Source: Clytia hemisphaerica
Taxonomy: Eukaryota; Cnidaria; Hydrozoa; Leptothecata; Clytiidae
NCBI GenBank assembly: GCA_902728285.1
Contig: CACVBU010001312.1
Location: 1,302,001-1,366,000 of the forward strand
Length of the DNA stretch: 64,000 bases
Direction of reading: 5' to 3'
Shown here piece after piece: positions 24,501 to 36,500 of this stretch. Positions within the stretch are counted from its first letter, which is position 1; every line of letters starts with the position of its first letter. Position numbers and translations under genes: made by a program. Below the pieces are notes generated by a model. It was not told the origin of the DNA and did not search any database. It saw only the letters and a program-made list of their open reading frames with translations.

Positions 24501-27500
24501 TCAAAGAAGTCCAATCATTATAAAAACCTCCTCCAATGATATATTATTTCAGCTTTCTCATAAAATATTCTTTCCACATAAATAAAAGGAAAGTTAAAAT
24601 TTGATCCTTATACGAAATTTGGCTAATCCCAGGAGAGGGATTTGGTAACGTGATCAAATTTTAACTTACCTTTTAATTACGTGGAAAGAACATTTTACGA
24701 AAAGCTGAAAAAATACATAATTGGAGGAGGTTTTTATAAGTATGCAAAACAAATCAATTCATGTAAGCAATTTGTAACTGTTAAGAGTAGATAGAAACAA
24801 GCCCATTGATTTTAATATTGATTTATAATCAAACAGACCATAATCAAAATATGACTTACTCTAAGGTCACCAGTGCCAGGGAAGTATTCACCATATTTAT
24901 GGAAGGAGACCGTCATAACACGATCCGTTGTATAGAAAGCCTCTTCCACACCATCACCGTGGTGAATATCAATGTCAACGTACAGGACACGCTGATGGTA
25001 TTTCAACAATTCCAGAATTGCCAACACAATGTCATTGACATAACAAAAGCCAGAAGCTTCCGATTTCTTGGCGTGATGAAGACCACCTGCCCAATTGATG
25101 GCAACATCAGCTTGTTGTTTATTTAATTTCACAGCACCAGCTTTGAAAAAGAAAATGAATTAATTTTAGATGTATAGCAAATATATTAAGGGAATTGCAC
25201 CACTCTTATTTTATATCAGTTTGTATATACCATATAACATATTCTCTGACCTTTGAAGTTTATCCATTTATCCAGTCCAGACAAGTCATAATTTTTGAAA
25301 ACAAAATTAGTAATTAGATATTCTGCTATAATCGAATTCGAAATTTACTCCTTTAGAGTAAAGACAAAATCCCTGAAATAATGGTTCCAAGAATCACAAT
25401 GCAGTCTACTTACCAACAGAACCACCAGTTGAAATTTGGCAAAACTCGTAAAGACCATCAAATACTGGGCAATCTTCACCAACATTAACTATGAGAATAA
25501 TGGTAGAAAAAGAATATCATTCCTAATTCATTCACAAAGAAGTCAAAACCATCTGCTTCTTTTTCTGCTACTATACTCTTTTAAAAATAAATAATAACAG
25601 CCCTTCAAAGAAATTACAAGAAACTTGAAAACAAACATGTTAATTATTTGATGATTTGTAACTTACATCTCTGCATTTGCTTGTTATATTCTGAAGTATT
25701 TTCTGGTCTAATTGTTCGTAGAAATTTGATGTAATCATCAGAATGATATTTTGTCATTTCTTCAAAAGAAGCCTTGTGTGGTCTCTAAAGAGAAATCAAG
25801 AATGTGATTTCTCAACATAACAAGCGATACTACCGTTTATAAAACAAATAATAAAAGCTTAATGAAGGCGATGTAGAAACAAAAACTGAATAATTTAAAA
25901 TTTTGCAAGTTGGTGCCAAAATTTTTTTTATAAATATGAACTTTTTCATGTTTAGCACACTGTTAATTAGGAACAACAAATGAACAGATTATTTAAGTCC
26001 AAAAAACCCTATTTTTAGGCATTTTTGGGCCCAAATTAGCCCAAAATTTTTTTTTCAAAAATTGGGCTCCATCACATTTTAGTATTCACCATTTTGCACC
26101 TTTGTACCAAAAATCACAAAATCCCTATGATTCAATCCCGAGAAAAGTTGGTAACAGACGAACAGACGAACACAGGTTTTAATTTATAGAACCTCCAGGT
26201 AGGTCCAAAAAACACGAGTGTTAAACTATTTTTTATATAGGTAATGAAGTACTTAATGCAAAGAGAGTTACTGCTAGCTGCTTTTCTAGGCCATGAGCTG
26301 CAAATACAGTGAGCGAATTTTTAGTTTCATGAAACCTTTGACACAGGATAGAAAAATACTCAAATACTTACGTAGATTTCCATCTTTCTATAAAGTCCAT
26401 AGTTCAAAAGTAAATTGTGTGTCATGCGAATACGGTGAGGTTTCATTGGATGGCCTTGTCCGTAATAATAGTTTCCAACATCACCTGCAAGAAATAAAAC
26501 TTTTCTTCAATGAAAGTAAAATAATCACTGGGTGACCAAAAAAACTCACCCAGCTGGCTGGCTTTCGATCCCAAAACTCAGTTTTTTGAAGCACTCATAG
26601 AATTGACTTAAAATTGAAGTAATTTAACGCCAGTACTTATTTAAGAAGCTCAATCAACAAACCCAAGTTCTACCTTTTTGGTAGAAAAACTTTTGAGGTA
26701 AAAACATGTATATACAAAAACAACAAGCAACATGCTGAAAGGACCTACCTGATGACGAGAATCAGATAAAGATAGGACAACTAGCAAGAGAATAAAAAAC
26801 TGTAGTGAGCAGCTTGAATAGATTATCGTGAGTATCACAGCTCAAATTAATATCAACAGTCTGTGAAGTATAGTTAAAGTCGTATGACTTATAGTCGTAG
26901 ATACTGGGGTGAATGAATATTTTATTGTATTGATGATAAAAGGTGATCTTCCCCAAAGTCCAAAAAACCCATGTTAGGCTCATTTTCCCTAAATATAGCA
27001 AAAAGGAATTTCCCCAAATAAAAAAATTCGATTTTTACAACCAAAAAAAAAATTCCGAAAAAAACTGCTTAAGCCTCTTCTTAGAGAACCTTGCCCTCTA
27101 TTTTTATGCAAAAAATCAGAAAAAACTCCATTTTTAGTGACTTTTTGGCCCAAATTTGCCCCCAATTTTTTTTTTAGAAAATTGGACGCCGTCACTTTTT
27201 GGGAATCACCATTTTGCATCACTGTGCAAAAAATCAGAAAAAACTAATTAGCCAATCCTGAGAAAAGCTGGTAACAGACGAGCGGATGAACGAACATCAG
27301 TTAATTTAAAGGACCTCTGTGGTAGGTCCAAAACACGGTTCAACGGGTGTGGGGTCAGAGATGAGCAAACAGGAGTCAATGAAGGTAGGCGGAAGCCGTG
27401 TTCGTAACGGTTAACACTGTAAAGTGCATTGGATATGTTCAAACTGAAATAGAAAATTGAACAAAAACTAAGTCCTAATGTATATATGAAAATAAAGTAA

Positions 27501-30500
27501 AATTGAAGTTTGAATGACAAAGTTCTATGTGTAAGCTAAGTATAATTGAATACTAGTAGAAAAATAAGTAATGAAAAATGTATCTTAAACCTAATAGCCA
27601 CTGTAAGAAAGCAAAAGGCAAAGGAAGGGAAAGCAAAAAGAGAAAAACTCACCAGCTGGCCTGAATGTGAAAGCTGTGTAGGCAGCATGTACACAGGGTG
27701 TGTTAGACTAACACCAAGTGTATGAAAAGTGACTAAGTTTGTATTGATAAGAGACTAATTTGATGTTGACTCCTTGAATGTCTCTGTTGAAGTGAGGCAA
27801 GTGGCTGAAATGACCTCTATTTATGCATTCTGCAGAACAGATGCATAAATTACAGACCAAAAATTAATTTGACAAAAAATGAAATAAATTAGTGAAAATG
27901 CAAAGTAGATATTGAATTGACATAAATTAATGAATAAAATACTGACCAAACATATAAATTTCACAAAACTAAAGAAAAATACCAAAAGTGGTAGAAAAGT
28001 GTGTAAATTGCAGACCAAACTGAAAAATGTAAACAAACATGACAAAAACAAATGAAGACACAGAAAATGACACTGTGAAAAATGGTGGGAGTGTGATTTG
28101 GGACTCTGAGATTTTGAGAACTTAAGGTTGCCTGCCTTAACACTCCCCCAACAAAATGAAAAATGTTTTTTTTTTTTTTTTTTTTTTTTGATAATTAATT
28201 ATAAGCTAAGGATTCAATTCTTCAACCCATACAATTGTGAGGTGATATCAATTTCATCAATACCATGGATCAATATCAATGAACAGACTGAACGATGGGT
28301 TACACGTTTGGTTTTCTCGTTATTGTTTACATATTCGACATCAACTTCACAAATCTTTCCATCTCGACCATTGTTGACGTTCTGAATTCGACCAAATTGA
28401 TAAGTAGATGCAAGACTTGACTCTTGCTTTGTGAAAAGCACGATATCTCCAGTTTTTATGTCTGTGTCGTTGTTGAACCATTTTGGTTGACTCATCAAGT
28501 TAGGTACATGAGCCGTGAGCCAGCACTCAAACCAAGTGTCGTAAATCTTTTTGTTTGTTCTAATGATCTTGTCGTAGTCATTAGACACAGATAATGGTTC
28601 TGTCGGTGATCTTTCATTGTTACGCCCAAGAAGTAGACGATTTGGAGTTAGTAGATCTGACATCTCGAAATGTTTATGATTTCCAACAGCTAGTGGTAAA
28701 TTGTTGATTGTGTTTGAGATGGTTGATGCAAGTGTTTCCCAATGCAATATGGATAGACGTTCTTTGTTGATAGATTTTTCAATTGACTTCTTGATTTCAG
28801 ATATCTTTCTCTCAACCCGACCATGAACATTATGTCCTCCAACAGGACACGTGGCAAATTCAATGTTGAGCTTGGAATGTAGATGTTGTTGAATATCGAC
28901 GAGGTTCAATTCCATGGTTTCACATGCTTTTATTAGTTGACTTCCCTCATCCACAAGTAGCTTTTTTGGATAGCCCACTTCACATGCCAATCTTGTAAAT
29001 GCTTGAAGAAAAGCAAGAGTGTCATAATTATCCATGACCTTGATTTTTGTTGATGTCGTTGTTGCACAGCAAAATACTACCAGCCAAATCTTGACTGTGG
29101 TTCGTTTGTGATGCTGGGAGTATGATAAGAATGGACCAGCCAGATCAGTCATTGTGGTGTAGAAAGCAGGTGCAATTTTGAGATTATCCTCTGAGAGAGG
29201 ACCCATGATGACATTGAACTTCCGCTTTAGCAGGTAGCGACATCGTGGACAGGATGATCTGACCATCTTGACCAGTGATCGTCCTTCTAAGATATAACAT
29301 TGCTGAAGAACGTAACGCCATGTTGTTTCCACTCCTGAGTGCAGAGCGGTGGGGTGATTCCAATGAATGTCCATAATAATTGAATATGCCAATGGAGAAT
29401 TCTTGTCGACAAGTGGGACGCAAAAGGTTGAAGCAGTGAGGTCCTTCATCGTGGATGTTGCCTTTCCAAGTGTAGAGATTTGATCGGTTGGCAGGATACG
29501 TCCAGTGAAGTAAAGAATTCCGTCCTTTTCCTCTGAGATCTTCTTGAACTTTGATCGATCGTTGAAGTGCTTCACCTCTTGTGTTGCCTTTTTGAAGAAG
29601 TATTGTCTGGAGTTGCTCATATCCTCATCGGTCAAAGATGGTAATTGATTTAGAGGATTGATTTTAGAAGTTGCGGTAAATTTCTTTCGAAGAGCATTGA
29701 TGTATTTGATGACATATCCCATGATTCTGATGACCGTGTGAAATCTTTTGAAGTTGGGATCCAACAAGTAGCATGATAACTTGTACCTGTCTGATATAGC
29801 CTCAGGAAGTGTTAGTTTTGTGGAGGAAATGAAGCAATTGATAACTTCTTTTCGATCATCATCCCTTGATTCCTTTTTCATGAGTTGTTTCTCTTGAGCA
29901 TTGAGTGAGATTTCCTGAACTGATTGGCTTGGAAATGTTGATGCGTCTTGATTCATCCATGGATATCCTTGGATCCAGTGAGAATTTTGATCTATTTCTT
30001 TGATTGATTCACATCTTCTTGTGCCCAAGTCTGCGATCATGTCTTCTGACTTTAAGTATTTCCATTCATTGATATCTGTGAATCGGTGTATTTCTGAAAC
30101 TCTGTTTCTTGTCCATTGCTTGAGATTCAGGTTGTCATTGCTAATCCAATATAATGTGATCTGTGAATCTGTGAATTTTATGGAAGACTTGTGCTTGTCT
30201 TTGAGGGCTTGTTTGATGGTATGTCCTGAATGAGCATTGATCATTGAAGCAAACAATTCAGCCCTTGGTTGGGTGTACTCTTGTGAAATCAGTTTTGAAC
30301 GACCAAATATGAGTTGACACGAATGCAATCCATTTTTCCTTTGGAATCTGACATAAATAGCGATACAGACAAGATATTTGCTGGCATCACCAAATTCAAG
30401 TGTCTGGATGTCCAAGTTTGCTGCATCGTCTGGGATGATTGCACGTTTGAATCTGACTTTCTTGATTTCATCCATCATCTCGAAATGATTGATCCAGAGA

Positions 30501-33500
30501 CTTCTGAGGTTATCTGGAAGGACGTCATCCCAATCCATCTTTCTTTTGACCAGATCGTGGAGGTCCAACTTCATGGTTGCTACAATTGGAGTGATAAGTC
30601 CGGTGATGTCATATAACTCTGCAACTTTGGCAACACATTGACGTCGAGTTAGATCCTTTGGGATTGTAGATTGCAGTGTTGGTTTTCGCCCTCGTGACTT
30701 CTTGGCAAAGTTGAGCTGTTGTACATCGAGTGAGATTTCGTCTTCATGAGGGAACCATCTAAGTCCAGCCACTGATACTGTTTCTCCATCATTTGATAGT
30801 GATTCTTGTGGTCTTTGTCCAGAGAAAGTGAACCCTTTTAGACTGAAACCACCATGACTGATGACAACTTCAAGATTGTCTGCCAGTTTGTGGGCCAAGT
30901 TGACTGTTGGTGCTCCTGATAGGCAATCATCGACATACACATCGTTTGAAACTATTTGATGGATTTGTGGATACTCCTCTTTGAACAGTCGTGCAGTTTC
31001 CCTCAATCCTCTTTCTGCTTGATTGCCACTTGATTTGATACCATATATGAGGGTTTTGATCACTTTTTCTTCTGGTGGCTTTGTAGAGTCGAGCTGATCT
31101 TGCCAAAGGTAACGCTGAAGACCCCAGTGGCTTGGATGTAGTTTGATTGAATTGTACATTTTTTGAACATCTGTGTGGAAAACCACGGAGTGACACCTCC
31201 ACCGCACGAAGATGTCAACAAGACGGTTCATGTTATTCCTTCCCTTGGCGAGAAGGTCATTGAGCGAAAATCCAGAGTTGGTGGTCATGGATGCATCGAA
31301 TACCACCCGACATGGTGTTGATACTGATGATTCTTTCCAAACGGCGCGCCATGGGATGTAATTTTGTAGATTTGATTGCGCCAATGACTGTTGCATTTCC
31401 TTCGGGAGGTTTTTGACATAGTCGACGTAGCCAAGTTTTTGGAGTTTGTGTTCGGAGTTAATGATGTCATCTTTGTCATCAGGGTTTTTGACGAGTCTGT
31501 GAAGCTGTTGATTATACACTTTGAGAGCAATGCCTCGATTTGGAGATAATCTGCTTGGACTGTCCATGAGTGGAAGAGTAGCAATTGACTGGTGGTTTTG
31601 TATGTCCACTGTGACGGAATCATCTATGAATTGTTGTTCAGTTTCTTCTTTGATGCTCATGATCTCGTTGGTGAGGTTTTTGCATTTGGCACATCCTCTG
31701 CAACTGACGCAACGAAAAGTTTGTTCACTTCCAGCACGTTCTGCTTCGTTGAAGGTGTTGATTGTTCATCATCAAAATGATTACTCTTACTGTTGAAGAC
31801 GTCACCAATTTGTGATAGATAACCGAGTAAACGAATGTCTGGATTAACGTCATACCCATTGTGAAAAAGACGAAGTTGGTTTGATACAAAGTGTGTTGAT
31901 AAGTGTGCTGCACCAATCCTGTTGAAGACCTCATGAGGTCCCCCGATGATGCCAAATGAACCATCTGTGTTGACGAACTGTGATCTGTATATGGTAAGTC
32001 CGGATGGTAGTTGAAAGACAGGTTCTGGAAAATAGCGATTGTACTTCATCCCAATCATGAAATCTACATCACCTCCGATTGATTTAGGAACGCTAGGAAG
32101 GAATTGAATATTGTTACCTTCCTTGATGTAGCAATCTTTGATGTCATCGTAAACTTTTCCCTGTAGTGGATATTGTGGAAAGGTTTCAGTGATACGATCC
32201 ATACATGGGCCAATCATCACGGCTTGTGATCCATGGCTGAGTGGAATTGATATTTTGTAGATACCACGTCTTGATACATTCTTTGAGCCACCAACACCAT
32301 TCATTTCGACTTCGTATGATGAGTGTTTGACAGCGTTGGGTCCCAGGTGTCTGACTGCTTCGAAGCGACTGACAAAGTCACTGCAGCCAGTGTCGTAGAA
32401 GATCGTGTACGTTCGCTTGTTGATGCAGATTGACTGTAGCATAAAGATAGCATTGTTTGAGTCATCCACTTGTTGATGATGATTTGATTTGAATGTACTA
32501 TGATAAATCCTGATGTCCTTTGAATAGGTTGGTAGTGGATGTTTTCGGATGCAAACGTCCTTGTAGTGTTCCAGGATGTCCTTGTTGACTTGTTCCAGCT
32601 TGTGTTCGTCGCAGACAAGGATATGCTTCTTGATCTTTTCATTAGCGTGTGACGGATGTTGACAAATAAATCTGTGTTGACATCTCCCTTCATTGTGTTT
32701 GCCTGTGCTGATCTTCGCTCCAGGGTAGAGGCATTGATGGCACAGGCTGTTGTCTTTGAGGAACTTCAGACGTTGGTCGGCTGTCATGTCTACGAACGTC
32801 TTACACGAGAAGTATTGGATCAGCTTGGTGTTCTTCGGGCCATTGGTCGGAACGTGATCATTGGCACCACAAATGAAGCATGTTGACAATGATGGTTGTT
32901 GAGGTGGTGTTGGTTGTCTTGGTTGTTGACCAAAGTAGGATGATCCTCTTCCTTTCTGCCTTCCATCTTTATCCTTGTCTTTCCCAGGGGTGGTGCCAAC
33001 ATTTGAGTGAAGGATGGTAACTTGTTGTTGGATTTTGATCTCCTTCTCCAAAAAGTCGATCATGAGCTTCCATTTATATTTTCCCTCTCTCGGATTGTCA
33101 CAGCTGTATGTAAGCCATCTCATCAGTCTGCTTTGGCCCAACTTGTTTGAGAGGTGTGTAAGTGCGTCCCCATAGTATAATTCATTCTCGATGTGATGCG
33201 TTGAGGCTAGAAGCATCAAATCTCGCATGGTATTGACGATTTTGCTGAGCGATTCTGTGATCTTGGTTGAGTCTTTAACCTTCATATCAATGGATGTGAG
33301 GGTTGCGAGCTTTTGCGAAAGTAGTAGCTTTCGGTCTCCAAAGGCGTCCTTGAGTCGAAGCCAGATTTCATCGATGTCGTTTACGTTCTTAACAAGTTCA
33401 AACGCATGTTTTCCAAGGTGATTGTTTTTCACAAAGTCTGGTTGTAAGGATGTTGGTACGTGATCAGAATAAAGTTTTTTGAAGTTGTCAATGAATGTGT

Positions 33501-36500
33501 AAATATCAATCTCAGCTTCGTAACCAATGAATTTGGGCAATTTGATATTTAGTTGAACCTTTTTGAAAGAGTCAAGTTTATCAAGTTCTCGAGATTTCAT
33601 TTCATCGTTTATGGTCTTTTCATACTGTTGAGCAGATTTGTGAAGTGTATCGTAGTTTGTCTTGATTGGACCATAGACTGCTGCACTGGTGTTGAGTTCA
33701 ATCAGTTCCTTTAGGTTTTCTGAGATAGTGCTAACTTCTGACATGCGTGATTGTAGTTGCTTTTTGCGTAATTTCAAGTCATCATTTGTAACAGTTGTGA
33801 TGGTGACGGTAAAGACTTTGGTGAGATATTCTATTGCCCGTGTAGCTTCTTCAGCGATAAAGGTTGATTTTTGAGAATTGACAGATTGAGTCTCTTTGGT
33901 AGTGGTAAGATCAATATCTTGAATTTGTTTCTGAATAATTTGGACATAGGTAGCAACCTCATTAATTGTTGAAGAGTATGGCTTACCATATTTTTGTTCG
34001 TAGTTTTCCAGAGAGTCTTGATGGTCTTGGAGTAAGAAACGTAGCTCTCTATCTTTATCTCTGTACTTCTTGCGGAGCGCCTGGATGTCAGTGATGCAAC
34101 GTTTCATGACATCAGTCGATTGTTTGATTAGAGGTGGAGCAAAGTCTTGAATGATGTCAAGGATTTCATCTTGATAGCCAATGAGCGAGAACAACAATGC
34201 TTTAACTTCTGGTTTACCGTCCATTTGGATGACTTGGTCGGACGACGGTTGAAGTTGGTCGGACGACGGTTGAAGTTGGTCGGACGACAGTTGAAGTTGG
34301 TCGGACGACGGTTGAAGTTGATCGGATGACAAGTGAGTTGAGTCGGACGACAATTGATTTGAGTCGGACGACAATTGATTCGAGTCGGACGACAAGTGAG
34401 TTAAGCCGGACGACAATTGATTCGAGTCGGACGATAAGTGAGTTGAGTCGGACGACAAGTGAGTTGAGTCGGACGATAAGTGAGTTGAGTCGGACGACAA
34501 GTGAGTTGAGTCGGACGACAAGTGAGTTGAGTCGGACGACAAGTGAGTTGAGTCGGACGACAAGTGAGTTGAGTCGGACGACAAGTGAGTTGAGTCGGAC
34601 GACAAGTGAGTTGAGTCGGACGACAAGTGAGTTGAGTCGGACGACAAGTGAGTTGAGTCAGACAACAAGTGAGTTGAGTCGGACGACAAGTGAGTTGAGT
34701 CGGACGACAAGTGAGTTGAGTCGGACGACAAGTGAGTTGAGTCGGACGACAAATGAGTTGTATCACTTACGGTTGAGTTGAGTTGAGTCTTATTCCCAGT
34801 GTTTCCATAAGTCTTGAAGTTGAAACGATTTTTCGGTCTCAAGTTATAACTCATCTACCAAACAGCGGTTGGTCGGTGAATGTTGATTGAACAGTGCGTG
34901 ATGTGGTGATGCATCAGTTTATGTTGAAACGGTTGATAGCGGCTCTGTTTGAATGTGGGGTCAGAGATGAGCAAACAGGAGTCAATGAAGGTAGGCGGAA
35001 GCCGTGTTCGTAACGGTTAACACTGTAAAGTGCATTGGATATGTTCAAACTGAAATAGAAAATTGAACAAAAACTAAGTCCTAATGTATATATGAAAATA
35101 AAGTAAAATTGAAGTTTGAATGACAAAGTTCTATGTGTAAGCTAAGTATAATTGAATACTAGTAGAAAAATAAGTAATGAAAAATGTATCTTAAACCTAA
35201 TAGCCACTGTAAGAAAGCAAAAGGCAAAGGAAGGGAAAGCAAAAAGAGAAAAACTCACCAGCTGGCCTGAATGTGAAAGCTGTGTAGGCAGCATGTACAC
35301 AGGGTGTGTTAGACTAACACCAAGTGTATTAAAAGTGACTAAGTTTGTATTGATAAGAGACTAATTTGATGTTGACTCCTTGAATGTCTCTGTTGAAGTG
35401 AGGCAAGTGGCTGAAATGACCTCTATTTATGCATTCTGCAGAACAGATGCATAAATTACAGACCAAAAATTAATTTGACAAAAAATGAAATAAATTAGTG
35501 AAAATGCAAAGTAGATATTGAATTGACATAAATTAATGAATAAAATACTGACCAATCATATAAATTTCACAAAACTAAAGAAAAATACCAAAAGTGGTAG
35601 AAAAGTGTGTAAATTGCAGACCAAACTGAAAAATGTAAGCAAACATGACAAAAACAAATGAAGACACAGAAAATGACACTGTGAAAAATGGTGGGAGTGT
35701 GATTTGGGACTCTGAGATTTTGAGAACTTAAGGTTGCCTGCCTTAACAACGGGTTTGGTAGACTTCACTCCAAGTGGTTCTTTTCTCAATTCAAAATTGA
35801 CAATGTTTACATTCCTCTAACCTTCCACAGTACTAGAGTGCACATTTTTATCTACTGCCTTTGTTGCGGAGCACCATGGAGATAGCGAGACTCCTAAACG
35901 GTGTATTCAAAAAGTGCTTTCCTACAGATTGTTGATGATTACTGTGGGTTAGTACCGTTCCTTAAAAATATCAAACTCTTTACTTTGGATGTAAAAAATA
36001 ATTTTTATGAGATCTGTTCTATAATTTCTGAAGGATAGGTAAAAGTTCTTGAGTCTATTTGCACAGAAAATACATTATATCAGTGCTTTTGGTGTACTCT
36101 GCTTTTTGGCAATCTCCTATTTTTCCATTTTAAGAATAGTGTATTCCCTTGTATGTATTAAAGAAGTAATCTCCTTTATTATTTAACTTGATCACTGCTT
36201 TTAAAATATTATCCATTTCTGGTCTTATAATAGTCCGACGGCGATCCAGGATCACCCTTACAATTACTAAATATGGGTTTTTATTTTATTTTCCCATCAT
36301 ATGGTCCCTTGGGACCCCAAAACCGGTTTTTGCCAAGCTGGCAAAGCTGGGGAAAATTTTTTATGGGGGCTTGAAGGGGGTAGGGTCATTTTAGCCTGGG
36401 GGTCCTTAGAAAGTCGATTTTTGAAGTTCTCATTTAGCTAAAAACTGATTGTGCCATCAGATAGAGCTTGAAGAGTGGATCTCCAAAATGGGGTCATTTA

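Larger units (their letters stand above)
27348..35748 (-). mobile_element. complete BEL/Pao-type LTR retrotransposon
   Basis: The 8.4-kb element has two 795-bp LTRs (27348-28142 and 34954-35748) that begin TG and end CA and differ at only a few positions. It is flanked by a 5-bp target duplication ACGGG (27343-27347 and 35749-35753). On the minus strand the order is LTR, 99-bp leader, Gag-protease ORF, reverse transcriptase-RNase H-integrase ORF, a 24-base A tract, the purine tract GTTGGGGGAG next to the LTR, LTR. Both ORFs are uninterrupted. It lies in HDAC intron 1 in the same orientation as HDAC. BEL/Pao elements are known only from animals. Confidence 0.95.

Noticed and set aside
34237..34761. 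CRISPR-like array or independent proteins on the plus strand
   Set aside because: It is a head-to-tail 21-bp coding repeat without unique spacers, inside BEL gag; plus-strand ORFs are by-products of the stop-free repeat.
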